DNA from: Deltaproteobacteria bacterium
GTDB taxonomy: Bacteria; Desulfobacterota; Desulfobacteria; Desulfobacterales; JAFDCJ01
Assembly: GCA_024277475.1 (NCBI GenBank)
Contig: JAJRVC010000353.1
Span: 1-9,785, forward strand
DNA length: 9,785 nt
Direction of reading: 5' to 3'
Shown here: positions 1 to 5,781 of the stretch, piece by piece
Numbering within the stretch: position 1 is the stretch's first letter
Layout of the letters: each line of letters opens with the position of its first letter
Position numbers and translations under genes: made by a program
Notes under the pieces: model-generated
Seen by the model: only the letters and a program-made list of their open reading frames with translations
What the model was told of the DNA's origin: nothing
Database searches by the model: none

Positions 1-63
1 ATCCCGGCTTACTGGGATACGGTGATGCCAAAGGAAGTTTTTCCCACAATAATTCCCAAATAG
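1..63 (+). CDS. Possible C-terminal tail of an upstream gene (partial)
   Basis: The first reading frame is open from the window edge to a TAG at 61-63 and would encode about 20 residues ending in VFPTIIPK. The composition (W, Y, P, aliphatic residues) is protein-like, but 20 codons are too few to prove coding. A second frame is also open from base 3 and runs into the Gly-rich gene below, so only one of the two is likely to be real here. A 5-bp hairpin with an AAAC loop (62-75) overlaps the stop. No function can be assigned. Confidence 0.3.
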   Translation: MPAYWDTVMPKEVFPTIIPK

Positions 64-101
64 AGCAAACGCTCTCGCGAAGCATTAGGGGCAGACAATC
101 A

Positions 102-491
102 ATGATGCACGGTGTTAATTCAGTAAATTTTTCCGGCAGCAGCGGAATGGGGCTGGATCATGCGGCGCAGAATTACGGCGGCTGGGGGCAGTTCAGCGGT
201 GCAACCGGTGGACATCAGGGCGGCAATTTTGGTGGGGGTCACAGCTCCGGCAACGGCAGCACCCGCGGCGGTGGCTGGGATTCTGATAACGGGGCTGCAA
301 TGGGCGCAATGAGCAGTGGCGGTGGTTGGAGTTCCGGTAACGGTGGTACAGGCGAGCATGGTGGTTCCGGTCCTGACGGCGGCATGGGCGGCGGTTCCGG
401 CAGCGGCATGGGCGGAGGTTCCGGCAGCGGCATGGGCGGTGGTACCGGCGGCGGCATGGGCGGCGGTGGTTCCGATGGCGGCTGCAGGTGA
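102..491 (+). CDS. Gly/Ser/Met-rich low-complexity protein of unknown function
   Basis: I do not recognise a family. The 129-residue product is dominated by Gly and Ser with scattered His, Met and Trp, and ends in GMGGGSGS-type octapeptide repeats followed by a single Cys near the C-terminus. No signal peptide or membrane segment is visible from this start. The ATG at 102 has an AGGGG Shine-Dalgarno-like site at 87-91, 10 nt upstream; a second ATG follows immediately. The same frame is open upstream to the window edge (from base 3), so the gene could instead be the C-terminal part of a longer protein. The repeat units differ mainly at synonymous third positions, which supports real coding. 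The same GMGG motif recurs in the second oxidase gene at about 2282-2320, so a shared metal-binding or flexible-linker role is possible. That link is inference. A stem-loop terminator lies 67 bp downstream. Confidence 0.55.
   Translation: MMHGVNSVNFSGSSGMGLDHAAQNYGGWGQFSGATGGHQGGNFGGGHSSGNGSTRGGGWDSDNGAAMGAMSSGGGWSSGNGGTGEHGGSGPDGGMGGGSGSGMGGGSGSGMGGGTGGGMGGGGSDGGCR
381..479 (+). repeat. 24-nt tandem repeat encoding GMGGGSGS
   Basis: Four head-to-tail units start at 381, 405, 429 and 453. The first three are exactly 24 nt; the last is 27 nt with one extra Gly codon. Each starts with ggcatgggcgg and encodes G-M-G-G-G followed by S/T-G-S/G. Units differ mostly at third codon positions (ggc, gga, ggt), so the peptide is conserved more than the DNA. 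Confidence 0.9.
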
Positions 492-557
492 AAATAGTTC
501 CTCCGGCCGGCACAAAGGGTATTGCGAGTCTAAACCCCGTTGTTGCAACGATAGGGT

Positions 558-595
558 AAAGCTAAAGGGAGTAGTTTCTACTCCCTTTAGCTTTT
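558..595 (+). terminator. Rho-independent terminator-like 17-bp stem-loop
   Basis: A perfect 17-bp inverted repeat (558-574 pairs with 578-594) encloses a TTT loop and is followed by a short T run and an AT-rich stretch. It lies 67 bp after the Gly-rich gene and 39 bp before the Tat-exported cupredoxin gene. The arms are symmetric in A/T, so it could act in both directions. A short A run precedes it, but no gene is convincing on the minus strand. Confidence 0.75.
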
Positions 596-633
596 AACCA
601 ATTTTTATTATTATAAAAAAGGAGGAAAAACAA

Positions 634-1596
634 ATGAAAAGACGTGATTTTCTCAAAGCCGGCATGCTGGGCGCAGCGGGCTTTGCCTTTTCGGGGCTGA
701 CCTTGATGGCGCCCCGTCGAACAGACGCGGCTAACGAGGTGAGCGTCGATTTTGTCGCAGAAGGAGTTTTCAAACCCATGATGGATGGCACGGACATCTA
801 TGTGTGGCAGTTCAAAGATCCTAAGAGCTCAGGCCCCGGGGATCTGACTTCCGGACTGCTCGTGCAGGAAGGCGACACGGTAAACGTCACCGTAACTAAC
901 AAGCTGGATCGTCCCATCAACTTTGTCATTCCGGGGGTTAAGAATTTGGAAGGCCCGTGGGCCGTCCCTAAGAATGGGGCTCCTGGCTACTACAGTTTCA
1001 AAGCCCCCCCAGCCGGCAGTTACATGTATTATGACGACCTAAACGACGATATCGGCCGTGCCATGGGCCTGTCCGGACCGCTGGTCGTCATGCCGGCTGA
1101 CGGATCGAACGCTCTTTACAGCACCGGCCCTGCCTTTGATCGGCAGTACACCCTGGTGTTAAACGAGCTGGATGACCGCCTTAACAAGGCAATTTACAAC
1201 GGAGAGCCTTATAATATGGATAATTATGAACCGAATTACTTCTTTGCCAACGGCCTGAGTTATCCTGAAACTGCTAAAGACGACGACACCCTGGTGGCAA
1301 TGAAAGTCGGTGAGGATGTGGCGATGCGCTTGATCAATACCGGCATGATTACCAGCCCCATGCATTTTCATGGTTATCATGTAGAGGTTGCCGGCCGCAA
1401 CCGTATGCCTGAAACCGCGGTCATCGACAAAGACACCGTGTTCGTGGATGTCGGTGAGTGCGTGGATGTCATCCTTCCCGTCAAACAACCGGGAGCCTAT
1501 CCGCTGCACACCCACTTCGTGCCGGGCGTGACGGCCAACGGTACCTACCTCAATCCTTACGGAGGCGCCCTCATCGTGATGAGCGCTACCGGATGA
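634..1596 (+). CDS. Tat-exported two-cupredoxin multicopper oxidase-like protein (subunit A)
   Basis: The 320-residue protein begins with a Tat signal (KRRDFLKAG, then a hydrophobic stretch to about residue 32), so it is predicted to be periplasmic. Two cupredoxin-like domains follow, roughly 35-155 and 165-320. In domain 1 the expected copper motifs are degenerate. The HxHG site reads FVIPG (97-101), and the HCH...H...M loop reads YDD...G...L (133-146). Domain 2 keeps two histidine pairs of a trinuclear copper site: HFHGYH at 244-249 and HTH at 292-294. Thr293 replaces the type 1 Cys, and Ser241/Pro242 stand where the type 1 His would be. Alone it should not form a complete oxidase site. GGAGG at 621-625 fixes the ATG. 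The next gene, 55 bp downstream, carries the complementary ligands. Family assignment is strong; substrate (Cu, Fe, Mn or organic) is unknown. Confidence 0.88.
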   Translation: MKRRDFLKAGMLGAAGFAFSGLTLMAPRRTDAANEVSVDFVAEGVFKPMMDGTDIYVWQFKDPKSSGPGDLTSGLLVQEGDTVNVTVTNKLDRPINFVIPGVKNLEGPWAVPKNGAPGYYSFKAPPAGSYMYYDDLNDDIGRAMGLSGPLVVMPADGSNALYSTGPAFDRQYTLVLNELDDRLNKAIYNGEPYNMDNYEPNYFFANGLSYPETAKDDDTLVAMKVGEDVAMRLINTGMITSPMHFHGYHVEVAGRNRMPETAVIDKDTVFVDVGECVDVILPVKQPGAYPLHTHFVPGVTANGTYLNPYGGALIVMSATG

Positions 1597-1641
1597 GGCC
1601 GGGGATTTAAAGAACAATTATGATATAATTCATAACCCGAT

Positions 1642-1647
1642 AGGAGG
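1642..1647 (+). promoter_or_regulatory. Ribosome binding site of oxidase subunit B
   Basis: AGGAGG lies 4 nt before the ATG at 1652 and 10 nt before a second in-frame ATG at 1658. The spacing to 1658 is closer to the usual optimum, so translation may start at either; the difference is two residues. This strong site argues for two separate proteins rather than one frameshifted gene. Confidence 0.75.
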
Positions 1648-1651
1648 CAAT

Positions 1652-2695
1652 ATGAGAATGAGAAGGTCGAGAACAACCAACAAACCGATGTCCACGTGGT
1701 GGGATGGCAGCAGCACGGGTGCCATCGGCGGCAGCCGAACTTTTACCTACCTGGGCCCCAACACGGCGAGCCTGAATGTGAGAATGGGCGGCCGGCAGAC
1801 CCTGGCTGACGGCACCACCCTTCGTACCTGGTCCTTTGGACGAGGATTCAACGGGGATCGCTCCGTACCCGGCCCGGTGATCGAGGGCATCGAGGGCGAT
1901 ACCGTGCAGGTAATGCTGAGGTCCGATATGCCCCACAGTATTCACCTGCACGGACTGGACGTGGATCAGGCAAATGACGGCGTGCCCAGCACTTCCGGGT
2001 ATGTTGCACGCATGGGAGGAGGCGGTGGCATGATGAATTTTGGCCGGGTGAGCGGCTACACAAATCTGGGCTCGCCGTTCACCTATACCTTCACGGCACC
2101 CCATGCCGGGACCTACATGTACCACTGCCATGTCGACACGGTTTTGCATGTGGAGATGGGGATGTACGGCACGGTGATCATCCGACCGCCGGGCGGCGAA
2201 ACCGACGTTGCCTGGACCGGCGGCCCGGGTTTTAATAAGGAATATGTCTGGCACCTGCATACCTTTGACAGCTCGTGGCATTCCGGCAGCGGGGGCGGCA
2301 TGGGTGGTATGGTCGGCGGGCTCGGAACGGTGCGCCATCGTCCGGACTACTTTATGATCAACGGCCGCGACGGTGCCAATACTTTGAGCGATCCGGCCAC
2401 GGCTATCGAGGCGGATTCCGGTCAGAAAGTTCTGGTTCGCCTGAACAATGTCGGCTACCAGCTCGCGCAGGTCAACCTGGGCGGGTTAACATTCGAGGTT
2501 ATTGCCTCGGACGGCCGGCCGCTGGCGCAAACCTTCACAACTGCCTACCAAATGGTGGCCCCCGGCGAGCGTTACGACATCCTGCTTACCATGCCTTCGT
2601 CCGCAGGCGTCGAAACAGCCGCAGTAGACTATTACCATATCCGCGGCGACGGTACCCTGCTGGGCACGGCCGGCACCTCGATCACTACCCTATAG
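1652..2695 (+). CDS. Two-domain multicopper oxidase with type 1 Cu in domain 1 (subunit B)
   Basis: The 347-residue protein has two cupredoxin domains, about 25-185 and 190-345. Domain 1 carries HSIHLHG (95-101) and YHCH...H...GM (157-171). These predict type 1 ligands His95, Cys159, His166 and Met171, and trinuclear ligands His98, His100, His158 and His160. Domain 2 has lost its ligands: Asn275 and Gly277 stand where subunit A has His244 and His246, and only His329 remains near the last motif. Type 1 copper in domain 1 resembles the type C class of two-domain oxidases, but one domain's ligands are missing and the neighbour supplies them. A Met-rich loop, MGGGGGMMNF (121-130), lies between the two copper motifs, and GGGMGGM (214-220) sits early in domain 2. 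No signal peptide is visible despite a basic N-terminus, so export may depend on subunit A. Very likely co-transcribed with it. Confidence 0.9.
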   Translation: MRMRRSRTTNKPMSTWWDGSSTGAIGGSRTFTYLGPNTASLNVRMGGRQTLADGTTLRTWSFGRGFNGDRSVPGPVIEGIEGDTVQVMLRSDMPHSIHLHGLDVDQANDGVPSTSGYVARMGGGGGMMNFGRVSGYTNLGSPFTYTFTAPHAGTYMYHCHVDTVLHVEMGMYGTVIIRPPGGETDVAWTGGPGFNKEYVWHLHTFDSSWHSGSGGGMGGMVGGLGTVRHRPDYFMINGRDGANTLSDPATAIEADSGQKVLVRLNNVGYQLAQVNLGGLTFEVIASDGRPLAQTFTTAYQMVAPGERYDILLTMPSSAGVETAAVDYYHIRGDGTLLGTAGTSITTL

Positions 2696-2729
2696 CAGCC
2701 TGACTATCCGGACGGTTTATAAACAATCA

Positions 2730-2749
2730 GCGGGTGCTTGAGCACCCGC
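2730..2749 (+). terminator. GC-rich stem-loop after the oxidase pair
   Basis: GCGGGTGC (2730-2737) pairs perfectly with GCACCCGC (2742-2749) around a TTGA loop, 34 bp after the oxidase stop codon. There is no T run downstream (cctaaaatctt follows), so it is either a weak intrinsic terminator or a 3'-end stabilising structure. Confidence 0.55.
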
Positions 2750-3024
2750 CCTAAAATCTTGCAGTGACAATTACTGTCTTAAGATTCTTTGTGAAGCTGA
2801 AGATAGAAATACATCTGCAGTCCCATAGTAAAATAAATTACCCGGACAAGCGAAAACCCCGCAAAAGCCGTATGACTCTCCTTGCCGGCGGAAAACAGCC
2901 GCAGTCGCATGATTTAATAAAATAGCAAAGCGTCATAGCCACCTTGCCATCTCCCACTATATGTTGTACTGTATCTAAGATTGTAGATGATAGAGGTTTA
3001 GAATTATATTAATGTTATAAATCC

Positions 3025-3029
3025 GGAGG
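3025..3029 (+). promoter_or_regulatory. Ribosome binding site selecting a GTG start
   Basis: GGAGG ends 5 nt before the GTG at 3035. Starting there gives a normal signal peptide; the first in-frame ATG would cut into the hydrophobic core. The GTG at 3031 is out of frame. Confidence 0.75.
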
Positions 3030-3034
3030 TGTGA

Positions 3035-4420
3035 GTGGTACCCAAATCCCTGCCGCGGTTATCTTTTGTGTTCATATTCGGCATGATACTCTATGTTGTG
3101 CATCCTCCGGCTGCGGTGTGGTCTGAAACTTCCAATTCGGATGGAGGCCCCGCTGCATTTACCAGTTATAGGAAAACCCTTGATGCCGGTGATTCACCCT
3201 TTAATGCCGCAGAGCCTACCGGTGTCATTACGCTGCGCTGGGCTCTTTTCCTGGTATTGCTAAAAAATCCTGAACTGCTGTCGTTTTCCTGGGAGGTCCG
3301 CGCCCAGGAGGCACGGACGCTCCAGGCCGGGCTTTTACCAAACCCGGCGATAGATATTGAAGTGGAGAATTTTGGCGGTTCGGGACCCTTTGACGATTTT
3401 GACGCAGCCGAAACCACGATCTCACTCAGCCAGTTAATCGAACTGGGCGGAAAACGTTCAAAACGAAAACAGATTGCCTCGCTTGGGCATGATCTGGCCA
3501 GCTGGGATTACCTGACCAAGCGTGCCGACGTGCTTACCGAGGGAACCAAAGCATTTGTGGCTGTTTTGGCCGCACAGAAACGCCTGGATTTGGCTAAAGA
3601 ACTGGTCAGCCTTGCTGAAAAAGTACTCAACTCTGTAGCCGCACGTGTTAAGGCCGGGAAGGTGTCCCCCGTTGAAAAAACAAGGGCCGGGGTCGCCTAT
3701 GCCACTAGCAAAATTGCTTTGGAGCGCGCAAAACGCAATCTCGCAGCATCACGCAAACAGCTTGCGGTTATGTGGGCAAGCCCAAAGCCGCTATTTGATA
3801 AGGCTGAAGGGCAAATCGATAAAATAGTACCTGTCCCAACCGCCGGGCAATTGGAAGATTTAATTTCTCAAAACCCGGATATCGCACGATGGGCTACAGA
3901 AATGGAGCAGCGTCGCGCCAATGCGGCACTGGAAGAGGCCAAGAAAATCCCGGATCCCACAATAAGCTTGGGTACCCGGTATTTTAGTGAAAACGATGAT
4001 AACGCATTCGTGTTTTTGGTATCTATTCCTATACCCGTTTTTAACAGAAATCAAGGCACCCGGCTTGAGGCATGGCGAAGAATAGAAAAGGCGAAAGAAG
4101 AACAGAAAACTGCAAAGCTAAGGATACTCAGCAAACTGGCACAAGCATATCAGTCGCTTTCCAGTGCCTATGCTGAAGCAAAAGCTCTAAAAAAAGAAGT
4201 TTTACCGGGTGCCCGGGCTGCATTTGAGGCTTCAAGAAAAGGCTACCGCCAGGGGAAATTCAACTATATGGTTTTGCTGGATGCCCAGCGCACACTATTT
4301 GAAACGAGGGCGGAGTATCTTGAAACATTGAGTCAATACCACATGGCATTAGCTGATGTAGAGCGGCTGGTCGGGGCCGGTCTCGACACCCTCGCGGGAA
4401 CTTCTCAACAAAAGCCATAG
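3035..4420 (+). CDS. TolC-family outer-membrane factor of a heavy-metal RND pump (CzcC/CusC-like)
   Basis: This 461-residue protein is the outer-membrane channel through which the pump releases metal outside the cell. A signal peptide (hydrophobic about residues 9-28) precedes the mature protein; there is no lipobox Cys, unlike E. coli CusC. The first TolC repeat contains the familiar ITLRWAL...NPELLSFSWEVRA and LLPNPAIDIEVENFGG segments, followed by LSQLIELGGKR. A long helical coiled-coil region follows, then a second repeat with NPDIARW, KIPDPTISLG and IPIPVFNRNQG. Length is normal for the CzcC branch. It starts at GTG and ends 11 bp before the adaptor gene, whose GGAGG directly abuts this stop codon. 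Family assignment is firm; metal specificity cannot be read from this subunit. Confidence 0.93.
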   Translation: MVPKSLPRLSFVFIFGMILYVVHPPAAVWSETSNSDGGPAAFTSYRKTLDAGDSPFNAAEPTGVITLRWALFLVLLKNPELLSFSWEVRAQEARTLQAGLLPNPAIDIEVENFGGSGPFDDFDAAETTISLSQLIELGGKRSKRKQIASLGHDLASWDYLTKRADVLTEGTKAFVAVLAAQKRLDLAKELVSLAEKVLNSVAARVKAGKVSPVEKTRAGVAYATSKIALERAKRNLAASRKQLAVMWASPKPLFDKAEGQIDKIVPVPTAGQLEDLISQNPDIARWATEMEQRRANAALEEAKKIPDPTISLGTRYFSENDDNAFVFLVSIPIPVFNRNQGTRLEAWRRIEKAKEEQKTAKLRILSKLAQAYQSLSSAYAEAKALKKEVLPGARAAFEASRKGYRQGKFNYMVLLDAQRTLFETRAEYLETLSQYHMALADVERLVGAGLDTLAGTSQQKP

Positions 4421-4431
4421 GGAGGCCGGTT

Positions 4432-5673
4432 ATGAAGAACAAAAAGCAACTATTATTCTTTGCCATTGTTATTTCAGCGATCAGCCTGTCAGTTGGGTTT
4501 TACCTGATACCCCAATTGGTCAATCGGACGGGAAAAAAAATTAACACCGAAAACAAACCTGACGGCAATAAAATTATCGACAGCGAAAAGGCCGATGCGA
4601 ATCCTGGCAGCGATAAAAAAATCCGATTGAGTCAAGAGGACATCAAAGAGTTCGATTTAGAGGTTGCGACGGCGGGTCCCGGAAAGATCCGGGACCATAT
4701 AAACTTGCCCGGTGAGATCGTATTCAACGCGGATCGTCTTGCTCACGTAACCCCCCGAGTTTCCGGTATAGCTCGAGAAATTAAAAAGGTTTTAGGTGAC
4801 CGAGTCCGTAAAGGCGAGGTTATGGCTGTGCTGGAAAGTCGTGAGCTTGCCGACGCCAAAGCGGCATTCTTGAGTGCGCGTGAACGTAATATCCTGGCTC
4901 AGTCAAATTTCAGGCGGGAAGAAAAACTCTGGAAAGAAAAGATATCTTCTGAGCAGGAGTATCTTGAAGCTAAAAATATCCTTGCCGAATCGCGGATCGA
5001 ACTGCGTTCAGTGAAACAGAAACTTCATGCTTTAGGTTTTTCGGAAAAATTTTTAAAAAAATTACCGACCCAGTCTGACTTATCTTTTACACGATACCAG
5101 ATGATTGCTCCTTTTGATGGCACTGTAACGGAAAAGCACATCTCATTGGGTGAGGCGCTCAGCTCTGACGTCAGGGCGTTTGTAATCGCAGACCTTAGTT
5201 CGGTGTGGGTGAATATAAACGTTTACCAGAAGGACCTGCCATTTATCAGGGAGGGGCTGCCGGTCGTGATTTCTGCGAGCCACGGTATGCCGGATACCCG
5301 GGGAACAATTTCTTATGTGGGGCCCATGGTCGGTGAAAAAACCCGAACGGTCCTCGCCCGAGTTGTTCTGTCCAATCCCGAAGGGTACTTACGGCCCGGA
5401 ATGTTTATTACAGCCGGAATTGCAGTCGGCGGTGTTGAAGCTCCTATTGTGATTCCCAAAGCAGCAATCCAGGACATAGACGGCACAAGCACTATTTTCG
5501 TTGAAGAAGAAGGCGGCTTTTTACCAAAATCCGTCACTGTCGGGCGTACGGACTTGGAATATGCCGAGATTACATCAGGCCTCTCCGCCGGACAACAGTA
5601 TATCGCCAGGGGAGCCTTCACTCTGAAAGCTCAGCTTTCCAAAGGGGCTGCCGGGGGAGACCACGGGCACTAA
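4432..5673 (+). CDS. Periplasmic adaptor subunit of a heavy-metal RND pump (CzcB/CusB-like)
   Basis: This 413-residue HlyD/CzcB-family protein bridges the inner-membrane transporter and the outer-membrane channel. An uncleaved anchor or signal sequence spans about residues 5-25. The lipoyl/barrel-sandwich halves are visible at about 95-140 (PRVSGIAREIKKVLGDRVRKG) and 220-250 (MIAPFDGTVTEKHISLGEAL). An alpha-helical hairpin lies between them, rich in Lys/Glu/Ala. The beta-barrel and membrane-proximal domains follow (VWVNINVYQKDLP, YLRPGMFITAGI, VIPKAAI). It ends in DHGH, a small His tail that might bind metal, but there is no long His-rich or Met-rich N-terminal metal domain. GGAGG at 4421-4425 directly follows the previous stop, suggesting translational coupling. 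Clear family member; substrate not determined. Confidence 0.93.
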   Translation: MKNKKQLLFFAIVISAISLSVGFYLIPQLVNRTGKKINTENKPDGNKIIDSEKADANPGSDKKIRLSQEDIKEFDLEVATAGPGKIRDHINLPGEIVFNADRLAHVTPRVSGIAREIKKVLGDRVRKGEVMAVLESRELADAKAAFLSARERNILAQSNFRREEKLWKEKISSEQEYLEAKNILAESRIELRSVKQKLHALGFSEKFLKKLPTQSDLSFTRYQMIAPFDGTVTEKHISLGEALSSDVRAFVIADLSSVWVNINVYQKDLPFIREGLPVVISASHGMPDTRGTISYVGPMVGEKTRTVLARVVLSNPEGYLRPGMFITAGIAVGGVEAPIVIPKAAIQDIDGTSTIFVEEEGGFLPKSVTVGRTDLEYAEITSGLSAGQQYIARGAFTLKAQLSKGAAGGDHGH

Positions 5674-5781
5674 GGGCTCACTCAAAAATAGCTCTACATT
5701 TTGGACGTCGATCCATCCCGTTCTTACAATATGTTGTCCATTAAAGCCCGATAAGGGCCTAACGACCCATGAGGTATAACC
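5674..5781 (+). other. 108-bp gap between adaptor and transporter genes
   Basis: This gap is long for genes in one RND operon (the other gaps are 11 and 22 bp). It contains only a 4-bp GCCC/GGGC hairpin (5746-5758) and a weak GAGGT ribosome site at 5770-5774. No ORF, promoter or terminator is convincing. It may hold an RNA processing or regulatory element that adjusts transporter level relative to the adaptor. Confidence 0.4.

Larger units (their letters stand above)
2696..3034 (+). other. 339-bp intergenic region, likely efflux operon promoter region
   Basis: Apart from the stem-loop at 2730-2749, no gene is evident. The last 100 bp are AT-rich and probably hold the promoter for the pump operon. 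One weak sigma70-like candidate is TTGTAG (2981-2986), a 17-bp spacer, and TTATAT (3004-3009), which would give a very short leader. Another is TTGTAC at 2964-2969 with a poor -10. I found no clear MerR-type or CopY-type dyad. The middle part (2760-2930) shows only 4-bp inverted matches. Confidence 0.35.

Noticed and set aside
120..548. Ala-rich and Pro-rich minus-strand ORFs opposite the Gly-rich gene
   Set aside because: They are mirror images of GGC/GGT-rich codons, with no ribosome site and no family resemblance.
1624..1629. TATAAT in the gap between the oxidase genes as a separate promoter
   Set aside because: No -35-like sequence lies 16-18 bp upstream (ggggat there), and the two subunits appear to work together.
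1594..1660. Single four-cupredoxin gene broken by a frameshift between the two oxidase genes
   Set aside because: The subunit B frame has no stop across the 55-bp gap, which allows the idea. However, there is a clean TGA, an AGGAGG site and an ATG, and each product has two complete domains, so two genes are the simpler reading.
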